A stretch of 5,170 nt of DNA from Armatimonadota bacterium (lineage in GTDB: Bacteria > Armatimonadota > Zipacnadia > Zipacnadales > FEN-943): the NCBI GenBank assembly GCA_029777735.1, contig JAKORR010000749.1, positions 1 to 5,170 on the forward strand. Direction: 5' to 3'. Under the pieces are notes generated by a model. That model was not told the DNA's origin, searched no databases, and saw only the letters and a list, made by a program, of their open reading frames with translations. This document shows, one piece after another, positions 1 to 5,170 of the stretch. Both the position numbers and the translations under genes were made by a program. How positions within the stretch are numbered: the stretch's first letter is position 1; every line of letters begins with the position of its first letter.

Positions 1-54
1 AGCAAGTGAATTATAAGCCTCGTGTCAGAGGCGAGTCAACCTGGCGGTTCGACT

Positions 55-80
55 GGGAGTATACAGTTCCCGCAGGATAG
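55..80 (+). repeat. 26-nt direct repeat, copy 1 (degenerate palindrome)
   Basis: The first 16 nt read GGGAGTATACAGTTCC and the last 10 nt read CGCAGGATAG. It matches copy 2 at 24 of 26 positions in the same orientation, 161 nt apart start to start. The dyad is weaker here than in copy 2: two arm pairs are broken and one is a wobble. The conserved non-palindromic tail means the unit is larger than a simple operator. No third copy was seen in the window. Confidence 0.75.
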
Positions 81-102
81 GGTTAGAGAGGGAAAGAGCA
101 AA

Positions 103-152
103 GGCGCGGGGAATCTCCTGGGGTAGAGAGAGGAAAAGGGAGGTCCCGCGCC
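103..152 (+). promoter_or_regulatory. GC-rich hairpin burying a Shine-Dalgarno sequence
   Basis: GGCGCGGG at 103-110 pairs perfectly with CCCGCGCC at 145-152. Inside this 8-bp stem, CTCC at 115-118 can pair with GGAG at 139-142, leaving a purine-rich loop. The 3' half contains GGGAGGT (138-144), a good Shine-Dalgarno sequence 8 nt before the ATG at 153. If transcribed, the fold would block ribosome access to that start. There is no U-tract after the stem, so it does not look like an intrinsic terminator. The pairing is read directly from the sequence. Its regulatory role is inference. Confidence 0.45.
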
Positions 153-647
153 ATGTCAGTAGACGCAGCAAGCATAGCAGCACAGGCTAAGAGGGTCAAG
201 GATCGGCTTGGGCGTGGAAGTATACACTTCCCGCAGGATAGACTTGGCCAGATGGCCGGGGCGGCCGGTAGCCGTCGCTGTCGCGCAGGAACGAGCGCGC
301 AGGTGGTGGGTTCCCTGTGGAAAGGGGCCAAGATTCTGCTCCGGAACCTAGCTGGGCGTCGGCTGCTCTGTGAGTCCTTCCCTGAGCCCTCGGAGCCCTC
401 ACGACGGTTTCCTGGCGGCGAAAGATTCATCCTGAGTGAACCGAACATCCCCGCCTGCTGTGCTCTGCCCGCGTTGGTCCGAGTGGAGGGCGCCGTCGCC
501 GGCGTCTATACGCTGGTGACGACCAGCGCGCTCTCCAGGGGAAGCATGAGGAGGCCGTGGGCTATACCTGTGCCTTGGGCAGGAGGAGGTGTTGTCTCCT
601 CGCCGAACACCCGTCTTCCATGCGAAGCCCTGCCACGAGAGGTGTGA
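153..647 (+). CDS. Doubtful hypothetical ORF, 164 aa
   Basis: I do not recognise this frame. In its favour: it opens with ATG after GGGAGGT with an 8-nt spacer, its first 25 or so residues (starting MSVDAASIAAQAK) look like an ordinary amphipathic helix, and its stop lies only 2 nt before the esterase start, as in an operon. Against it: after about residue 35 the composition becomes irregular, rich in Arg, Gly, Pro, Ser and scattered Cys, with no clear hydrophobic core, domain or third-position codon bias like that of the downstream genes. It also runs through the second 26-nt repeat and several hairpins. It could be a small real gene, a decayed one, or a chance opening in GC-rich leader DNA. 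Confidence 0.22.
   Translation: MSVDAASIAAQAKRVKDRLGRGSIHFPQDRLGQMAGAAGSRRCRAGTSAQVVGSLWKGAKILLRNLAGRRLLCESFPEPSEPSRRFPGGERFILSEPNIPACCALPALVRVEGAVAGVYTLVTTSALSRGSMRRPWAIPVPWAGGGVVSSPNTRLPCEALPREV
216..241 (+). repeat. 26-nt direct repeat, copy 2 (16-nt palindrome plus tail)
   Basis: The first 16 nt, GGAAGTATACACTTCC, form a dyad with 6-bp perfect arms GGAAGT and ACTTCC around ATAC. The central GTATACAC fits the GT-N-TA-N-AC pattern known for operators of HutC-type GntR regulators, centred on the same axis. The tail CGCAGGATAG is identical to that of copy 1. Protein-binding site and repeated-element explanations both remain open. Confidence 0.75.
495..528 (+). promoter_or_regulatory. Two mutually exclusive hairpins (possible RNA switch)
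   Basis: Segment 495-505 (GTCGCCGGCGT) pairs with 510-520 (ACGCTGGTGAC) through 11 bp, two of them G-U, closing a 4-nt loop. Part of the second arm, CGCTGG at 511-516, can instead pair with CCAGCG at 523-528 around a 6-nt loop. The two folds share an arm and so exclude each other, which is the layout of attenuators and riboregulators. No U-tract follows either stem. The site is about 120 nt upstream of the esterase start. Function is inference, and GC-rich DNA gives chance stems often. Confidence 0.35.
583..601 (+). promoter_or_regulatory. Orphan perfect Shine-Dalgarno in a small hairpin
   Basis: AGGAGGTG at 584-591 is complementary to the usual 16S rRNA 3' end over eight bases, yet no ATG, GTG or TTG follows at a normal 5-10 nt spacing. 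GAGGAG (583-588) can pair with CTCCTC (596-601) around a 7-nt loop, so the site could be masked. The next in-frame candidates for the esterase are ATG 620 (no Shine-Dalgarno of its own) and ATG 650. It might be a ribosome standby site, a remnant of a lost start, or chance. Confidence 0.3.
637..644 (+). promoter_or_regulatory. Ribosome-binding site of the esterase gene
   Basis: GAGAGGTG ends 5 nt before the ATG at 650 and matches the Shine-Dalgarno consensus except for one base. The in-frame alternatives are worse: ATG 620 has no purine-rich stretch at the right distance, and GTG 557 has AGGAGG only 2 nt away. The ATG 650 start also places a clean signal peptide at the N-terminus. Confidence 0.65.
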
Positions 648-649
648 CG

Positions 650-1636
650 ATGGCAAGAGGTCTGACAGAGATGTGCTCCGCATCTCTGCTTGTCTCAGCC
701 CTGTTGGCCGTATTGGCCGTCGCTGACGGGGCGGTGGCTCAGCCTTCGGCCTCACCTCCCTCTGGCCCAAGCGCAGGCTCGCACCCCGCGGTAAGACATC
801 CCTGGCTCGTGCCCGCGCTGGCGAGCGTTCGTGGTCCCTGTGGCGTGACCCTGCGCCCCGGGATCACCCTGGGGCAACATCCTCTTCAGGCTCTCGAGCT
901 CTACCTGCCCGACACTCCCAACGGCGCTGCAGTTCTCGTCATACACGGCGGCGGCTGGCGTGGTGGCGACAAGAGCGGCGTGGGAGAACTCTCGGGCCTG
1001 CTGGCGTCTCAAGGCTTCCTGGCCGCGGCCGTCAACTACCGTCTCGCCCCTAAGCACAAATGGCCGGCTCAGCTTACCGACTGCCGGCTAGCTGTGAACT
1101 GGCTAAAGCGCGAGGGATCGGCCTTCGGTCTCAAGGCTGGGCGTATTGGGGCTCTGGGCACGTCGGCCGGAGGGCACCTTGCCGCGATGCTGGCGCTGGT
1201 CGATGGGGAACCGAGGGCGGGGGCCAGGGTAGCCGCCGCCTGCACCTACTTTGGTCTCTCGGACCTGGTCCTGCACAGTGTCCAGTCCACCTTCACGCGC
1301 ACGGTTCTCATAGACCTGCTTGGGGCACCCGTGGAGCGAGCGCAAGACAGATATCGCGAAGCCTCTCCCGTGACGCACGTTGACGCAGGCGACTCGCCGG
1401 TCCAGATATGCCAGGGCGGAAAGGACACCCTGGTGCCACCGGTGCAGGCCACGCTGCTGCACGAGGCACTGACGGCCAAGGAAGTGCCCACCGAGTTGGT
1501 GCTTCTGGAAGACCAGGGGCACGGCTTCCTGAGCAAGATGCGCCGCGACGCCAAGGTCGCCGACTGCTTCCTGCGGTCTGTGGCCTGGCTGCGCCGGTGG
1601 CTGGTGGATGGCGACACGCTCGAAGGGATTCAGTAG
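650..1636 (+). CDS. Secreted alpha/beta hydrolase, probable carbohydrate esterase
   Basis: This 328-residue serine hydrolase probably cleaves acyl esters such as acetyl or feruloyl groups on plant or microbial polysaccharides. Residues 1-30 form a signal peptide: a short n-region with one Arg, a hydrophobic core rich in Leu, Ala and Val, and an AVA|Q cleavage site. A Ser/Pro-rich linker follows to about residue 47. The fold shows HGGGW at 99-103 (oxyanion hole), GTSAG at 170-174 with nucleophile Ser172, Asp259 in GGKDTLVP, and His291 in GHGF, so the triad is complete. These are the marks of the BD-FAE / acetyl-xylan-esterase-like group in the alpha/beta hydrolase superfamily, and length is normal for it. 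The motifs do not fix the substrate, and a lipase-like or peptidase role cannot be excluded. The downstream large glycosidase-like gene on the same strand favours glycan deacylation. The start was chosen by its ribosome-binding site and signal peptide. GTG 557 or ATG 620 would add an Arg- and Cys-containing extension. Confidence 0.9.
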   Translation: MARGLTEMCSASLLVSALLAVLAVADGAVAQPSASPPSGPSAGSHPAVRHPWLVPALASVRGPCGVTLRPGITLGQHPLQALELYLPDTPNGAAVLVIHGGGWRGGDKSGVGELSGLLASQGFLAAAVNYRLAPKHKWPAQLTDCRLAVNWLKREGSAFGLKAGRIGALGTSAGGHLAAMLALVDGEPRAGARVAAACTYFGLSDLVLHSVQSTFTRTVLIDLLGAPVERAQDRYREASPVTHVDAGDSPVQICQGGKDTLVPPVQATLLHEALTAKEVPTELVLLEDQGHGFLSKMRRDAKVADCFLRSVAWLRRWLVDGDTLEGIQ

Positions 1637-1786
1637 AACCGGCCGGCGGGGATCTTGGCACCTCCCCAGCCTGGCGGCGAGCGGCTCCTTCGCGAGCCCT
1701 GCCCTATCGTTGGGGATTCGACTGCCGCCGTCATGGATTCTTCTGCCGACCGGGTAGGGCTTCGGCCTGGAAGGAGGGCGGTCATC
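1637..1786. other. Intergenic spacer with small hairpins, no clear terminator
   Basis: The 150 nt between the two genes contain the palindrome CCGGCCGG (1639-1646, touching the position just after the esterase stop), a 5-bp stem GGCTC/GAGCC at 1683-1687 and 1694-1698, and a short stem with a cUUCGg loop at 1757-1768. None is followed by a run of T, so I see no intrinsic terminator, and read-through from the esterase gene is possible. No convincing -35/-10 pair was found. If the downstream gene starts at ATG 1733, part of this spacer is coding. Confidence 0.45.
1757..1777 (+). promoter_or_regulatory. Ribosome-binding site with upstream cUUCGg mini-hairpin
   Basis: AAGGAGG at 1771-1777 is a strong Shine-Dalgarno sequence with a 9-nt spacer to GTG 1787, and it decides the preferred start of the large gene. 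Just 5' of it, GGGC (1757-1760) and GCCT (1765-1768) close a UUCG tetraloop with the stable C-G closing pair, giving three Watson-Crick pairs and one G-U. The hairpin leaves the Shine-Dalgarno sequence free. Confidence 0.6.
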
Positions 1787-4700
1787 GTGATTGAACTTAG
1801 CCTGAGTATTATGCTTGTCAGCGCTGTTGCACAGCCTGAGGTCGCCGATCTTCTCTTCACCGACAGCTTCGAGGGCCAACTCTCGGGCGCCTGGAGGGCC
1901 TACGATAACTGGGGTAAGCCCGACTTCGGCCTTGTGGATACGAGTCCCCTTGGCAGTGGTGGAGCCCTTCGCATCGGCTTCGACGACACGTCCACTGTCT
2001 CTCACTTTGATAAGGGTGCCGTTGTGAACCTACCCCAGCCGATCCCCTGGTCGCTGGCAGACTTCATGAGCGTCCGGTACTTCGTCGACAACAAGGTCAG
2101 CAACTTGCGCATCTTCTGCCATTGCGACAAGGGCGGCTGGTGGGACTACATGATGCCGGAAGTCGCCGTGGGACAACCGGGCATGGCTGTCGCGCGGCGA
2201 GAGGAGTTCCGCCTCGCCTGGACGGACGACCCTGCCAAGCCAGCCCCTGACAAGACTGGCAGCCTCCTGGCGGTCTTCGTCAGCGTCCACAACGACAAGC
2301 CGGTGAACAGTGGAGAGCGCTTCGTCCTTTACCTCGATGACGTCCAGATCGGGACTTGGCTTCTTCCGCTTAGGCAGCCGGTTCCTTGCGAAGGGCTGGA
2401 GCTTCAGTGCTGGCCCATCGCTCAGACAAACATTGCCCCCGGCCTAGGGGATCCCAACAGACTCGCTCGCTGCGTTGCTGTTCGGTGTGGTAGCTCACTG
2501 GTCTGGGCCGCTGCGGCCAAGGGCCAAGCCTGGTTCGTGGGCAGCGCTGAGCAGAGGGACTCTCTGACGCTGAACGGACGGCCCCTGGAGGCTAACTGGA
2601 GCGGCAAGGATGACGCGCAAGGATTCGTGGCAACGGTGCCTCTGTCCGAGCTAGGACAGGGCGCCCCGGTGGCCTTGGAGTTGAGGGTCGGCGAGAGTCG
2701 CTGGTCCGGCAGATTCCTCGTGACCCGGGCGTTGAGCGCGGCCGAGGCCTTGGCACTGAGCTTCCGCACAGGGGCGGCCCGGTGGGCGCCTGCGCGTGAG
2801 AGATTCACTGCAGACCAGCCCTTGCTCGTCGACGTTTTCCTGCCCGCACCCTGGGCTAAGACAGAATTCCGGGCACAGGTTGCCGATACAAGCGGCAACC
2901 CCCTGACTCTTGCCGAGACCGCGCGTCGTGCTGAGCCGGGCGGAACAGCTATCAGCTTGTCCACAGGGCACCTCGCTGCCTTAGCCGAGCCGGGTGAGTA
3001 CTTGGCTGAGCTTAAGTTAAGGCTTGGCGCGGACAAGCTATCGCTTACCTGCCCGGTTCGCGTTGAAGAACTCGACCGCGCGGCCCTGCGGGTCCAGGCT
3101 ACCCGGGCTAGTATTCGCGCCGCGGAGCTGGCCACCCGCGTCAGGGAAGGTAAGCTTGAAAAGTGGTGGTCCCGAGAACCACTGACCACCGTTCCGCTGA
3201 TCCGCTACCGCGAGCCGGTCGACCCTGCCAAGTGGTCGCAGATCCCGGACCCGGTGACTGTTGAGGACCTGGGTGGGCAGTTTGTCGGTGGGGCGCAGTG
3301 TGGCATCGACGAGGACACGCTCAACACGTACTTTGACCACTACGACTTCGGCCGAGTCATCAAGCCCCACCTGGGGACGCTTCTCCACGACGGTTGGCGT
3401 GAAGATGTGCAGCGCGTCGCTGACCGCGACCTTATCATCACCAGCGTGTGGGGCTACGTGCCCGACATGCCCTGGAACGGCGGCTTCGGCCACGTGCAGA
3501 TTCCGCGTGATCAGCACGACGAGATCCTGCGAATCCTCGGCCGTCGATTCCTGGGCTACGAGATGGGCGAGCAGGACGGGCGGTACATTGGCTCTGTGGC
3601 GCCTCGCTACAGGCCTGCTAACCGGCGCGAAGCAAAGAAGCTATTTGATTCCTGGCACCAGCGCATCATCGACAACTTCTATGGACGCATGATCGCTCTA
3701 GCTAGCCTCAACTTCCTGCACGACTACGCACGCTTGGGCCATCGCATGCTTGGCATCGAGGCTTCCCAAGGCCTGCCTAGCGACATCATGGAGTGGGCCT
3801 TTATTCGCGGCGCCTGCAAGCAGTGGGGTGCTTTGTCCTGGAACTGCATCTCTGTTTTTAATCGCTGGGGCTACAAGAGCTATACCTCCACCGGTGCAGA
3901 CCACGGACCAGATAAGGGGCCGACCGTAGAGCTACTCAAGCGTCTGTGGTACGTGACCTACATGTATGGTTCGGCCATCAACATGTTCGAGAGTTCCTAC
4001 TTCCTGGGCGAGAAGGACGAGGAGGGCTTTCCGCAGCTCAGTCCTATCGGCCAGTGCCATGTCGACGCCGTCCGGTGGGCCAGGGACCACAGCGATAGGG
4101 GGGTGGCCTACACACCCGTCGCCTTCATGCTCGACCGAGACAGCGGCTGGGTACCGCCACGCCACCTCTACACCGGCAAGCGGTACCTCGTGTGGGGCAA
4201 CCTGCCTTACTCCCGCGCCGACTGTGCGACGGATGCCTTCTTCCGTCTCGTGTGGCCCAAGTACGAGGACTGCAGCTACTACGAGGATGAGCGCGGGTTC
4301 CTGACCGCCACACCCTACGGCGATCTGTTCGACGTGATCCTATCGGACGCGCCCGCGGAGTGTCTGAGCCGTTACCAGGCTATCGTGATGATAGGTGTCG
4401 TCGAACCCCTTGGGGAGGGTCTCGGTAAGCGGGTGGCTCAGTTCGTGGCGGGTGGTGGCGAGATCCTTTGCGATGCCTCGATCGCCGCAGGCCTCGGTCC
4501 TGAGCTGACCGGCGTCGAGGTCGGCACGGAGCGGCGCGCGGCCCAAAGGTCTGTGTCTCTCTCGACTGGCGAGGTACTGGAGGAGGAGCCCTATACCTAC
4601 CTCGTTGTCCGACCGCGTGGCGCTCAGGCTCTTCTACTGAGCGAGCACGGCGATGGCCTGGTGTGGCAGCGGCGCTCAGGCCGCGGGCGCGTCGTGGTGT

Positions 4701-5074
4701 GCTGTGTTCCCAGCTACGTGTCGGCCGAGACGGAGGATCCGCAGGAGGGTGTGGACGTTCCACTGAGACACAAGTTGCTGAGGGGCTTCGTCGAGGTGTT
4801 GAGACCGTACCTGAAGAGCTTGGGGTTAGTGAAGGTCGTCGGGTCGCCCGTGGGCTACCTGTGCAACGTCGGCCGGGACCCCAACCGGTTGCTCGTCACG
4901 TTGTTCAACAACGCACACCAGCCCGCAACGGTTGAGGTGACAGCACAACTGGGGGAGATCACTTCGCAGAGACCGTGGCTTGGCTCAGCAACCCTGAGAG
5001 ACGGCAAAGTGTGTTTGGAAATAGCGCCCTTGGACGTGGCAATTGCCGAACTACGTTTGCGGCCTCGCGGGTAG
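1787..5074 (+). CDS. Large secreted multidomain glycoside hydrolase-like protein
   Basis: The product has 1095 residues from GTG 1787. A signal-like core ends at AVA|Q (residues 13-16). Residues about 22-190 form a jelly-roll-like, carbohydrate-binding-type domain opening with DSFEG and closing with LYLDDVQIG. Two more beta-sandwich segments follow (about 192-316 and 332-428), then a charged helical linker (428-461). From about 497 to 785 eight strand/helix units suggest a TIM barrel: strand 4 ends in GYEMGEQDGRY (Glu592, Glu595, Asp597), strand 5 in GIEAS (Glu658), strand 7 in NMFESSYF (Glu735). Acidic residues on strands 4 and 7 are the hallmark of clan GH-A retaining glycosidases. Residues about 843-1015 look like the GATase-like domain that follows the barrel in GH42 enzymes, and the tail (1020-1095) is beta-rich. 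Nineteen Cys follow the signal, several closely paired. The role, glycan cleavage outside the cytoplasm alongside the upstream esterase, is inferred. The exact family is not recognised. ATG 1733 is an alternative start that would supply the Arg-rich n-region missing from the GTG form. Confidence 0.88.
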   Translation: MIELSLSIMLVSAVAQPEVADLLFTDSFEGQLSGAWRAYDNWGKPDFGLVDTSPLGSGGALRIGFDDTSTVSHFDKGAVVNLPQPIPWSLADFMSVRYFVDNKVSNLRIFCHCDKGGWWDYMMPEVAVGQPGMAVARREEFRLAWTDDPAKPAPDKTGSLLAVFVSVHNDKPVNSGERFVLYLDDVQIGTWLLPLRQPVPCEGLELQCWPIAQTNIAPGLGDPNRLARCVAVRCGSSLVWAAAAKGQAWFVGSAEQRDSLTLNGRPLEANWSGKDDAQGFVATVPLSELGQGAPVALELRVGESRWSGRFLVTRALSAAEALALSFRTGAARWAPARERFTADQPLLVDVFLPAPWAKTEFRAQVADTSGNPLTLAETARRAEPGGTAISLSTGHLAALAEPGEYLAELKLRLGADKLSLTCPVRVEELDRAALRVQATRASIRAAELATRVREGKLEKWWSREPLTTVPLIRYREPVDPAKWSQIPDPVTVEDLGGQFVGGAQCGIDEDTLNTYFDHYDFGRVIKPHLGTLLHDGWREDVQRVADRDLIITSVWGYVPDMPWNGGFGHVQIPRDQHDEILRILGRRFLGYEMGEQDGRYIGSVAPRYRPANRREAKKLFDSWHQRIIDNFYGRMIALASLNFLHDYARLGHRMLGIEASQGLPSDIMEWAFIRGACKQWGALSWNCISVFNRWGYKSYTSTGADHGPDKGPTVELLKRLWYVTYMYGSAINMFESSYFLGEKDEEGFPQLSPIGQCHVDAVRWARDHSDRGVAYTPVAFMLDRDSGWVPPRHLYTGKRYLVWGNLPYSRADCATDAFFRLVWPKYEDCSYYEDERGFLTATPYGDLFDVILSDAPAECLSRYQAIVMIGVVEPLGEGLGKRVAQFVAGGGEILCDASIAAGLGPELTGVEVGTERRAAQRSVSLSTGEVLEEEPYTYLVVRPRGAQALLLSEHGDGLVWQRRSGRGRVVVCCVPSYVSAETEDPQEGVDVPLRHKLLRGFVEVLRPYLKSLGLVKVVGSPVGYLCNVGRDPNRLLVTLFNNAHQPATVEVTAQLGEITSQRPWLGSATLRDGKVCLEIAPLDVAIAELRLRPRG

Positions 5075-5170
5075 AGCCTAGAGCCTGTGGTGCCAGCGAG
5101 CAGACTGGTCGTGGCCGCCTTGGGGCGTCGGGTGCACAAGGAGGCGCGCCCTGATCCATAGACCAGGGCG
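5075..5170. other. Downstream tail with possible hairpin and SD-like site
   Basis: After the stop of the large gene, AAGGAGG at 5138-5144 resembles a Shine-Dalgarno sequence, but no ATG, GTG or TTG follows at usual spacing. CGCCCTG (5147-5153) pairs perfectly with CAGGGCG (5164-5170) around a 10-nt loop, and the second arm ends exactly at the window edge. It could be the stem of a terminator whose T-run lies outside, or a structure before a further gene. Nothing else is supported here. Confidence 0.35.

Larger units (their letters stand above)
1..649. other. Long leader region without a recognisable gene
   Basis: This 649-nt stretch precedes the esterase gene. No reading frame on either strand in it resembles a protein family I know. 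What can be seen is a 26-nt element in two copies, a strong hairpin at 103-152, a doubtful 164-codon frame at 153-647, competing hairpins around 495-528, and a perfect Shine-Dalgarno octamer at 584-591 with no suitably spaced start. A TATAAG hexamer at 12-17 could be a -10 box, but any -35 box would lie outside the window. The density of secondary structure suits an untranslated leader or degraded coding sequence. That reading is inference. Confidence 0.5.

Noticed and set aside
12..17. TATAAG as a -10 promoter box
   Set aside because: The matching -35 region would fall before the window start, so it cannot be tested here.
60..65. TATACA inside the 26-nt repeats as promoter -10 boxes
   Set aside because: Neither copy has a TTGACA-like hexamer at about 17 nt upstream, and the palindrome plus conserved tail explains the sequence better.
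83..448. Reverse-strand frame of 121 codons in the leader
   Set aside because: Its Arg/Pro/Ser-rich composition, lack of domain and lack of a clear ribosome-binding site make it no better than chance.
1639..1698. Stem-loops after the esterase stop as an intrinsic terminator
   Set aside because: The stems are short (4-5 bp) and none is followed by a T-run.
1103..2005. Long reverse-strand open frame of 300 codons overlapping the esterase and the start of the large gene
   Set aside because: It lies antisense to two well-supported genes, has no recognisable domain, and its Arg/Gly/His-rich composition is typical of antisense frames in GC-rich genes.
2422..3189. Reverse-strand open frame of 255 codons inside the large gene
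   Set aside because: It is fully antisense to the large gene, low in complexity with excess Ser, Ala and Arg, and shows no domain.
3251..4130. Assigning the barrel to GH42 or to the lambda-carrageenase family GH150
   Set aside because: The layout resembles GH42, but the Asn-Glu motif of strand 4 is missing, and I could not recall GH150 motifs reliably enough to claim them. Left as candidates for a profile search.
5138..5170. Start of a third gene after AAGGAGG
   Set aside because: No ATG, GTG or TTG occurs at a usable distance before the window ends; only CTG 5151 would fit, which is too rare to call.

Overview
The window is GC-rich bacterial DNA with two convincing protein-coding genes, both on the + strand. 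Both encode secreted proteins that look suited to breaking down complex carbohydrates. No RNA gene, CRISPR array, insertion sequence or transposase is visible. The mix of a secreted esterase, a very large multidomain glycosidase-like protein and loose gene spacing would fit polysaccharide-degrading lineages such as Armatimonadota, Planctomycetota, Verrucomicrobiota or Lentisphaerota. No marker gene is present, so this placement is only an inference.

Positions 1-649 form a long leader without a recognisable gene. It holds a 26-nt element present twice in the same orientation (55-80 and 216-241, 24 of 26 identical), whose first part is palindromic in the second copy. It also holds a GC-rich hairpin at 103-152 that buries a good ribosome-binding site, a doubtful 164-residue reading frame (153-647), a pair of mutually exclusive hairpins at 495-528, and a perfect but apparently orphan Shine-Dalgarno sequence at 584-591.

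Positions 650-1636 encode an exported alpha/beta hydrolase of the HGGG/GxSxG esterase type, probably a carbohydrate esterase. After 150 nt with no obvious terminator comes a protein of about 1095 residues (1787-5074). It has an N-terminal carbohydrate-binding-like beta-sandwich, two further beta domains, a helical linker, an apparent eight-stranded TIM barrel with glutamates at the ends of strands 4 and 7, a GATase-like domain of the kind that follows the barrel in GH42 beta-galactosidases, and a small C-terminal beta domain. I do not recognise its exact family.

The simplest joint model is that both proteins leave the cytoplasm through signal peptides ending in AVA|QP. The esterase would remove acyl groups from a decorated glycan and the large enzyme would cut its backbone or side chains. 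The last 96 nt hold only a possible hairpin and a Shine-Dalgarno-like sequence.
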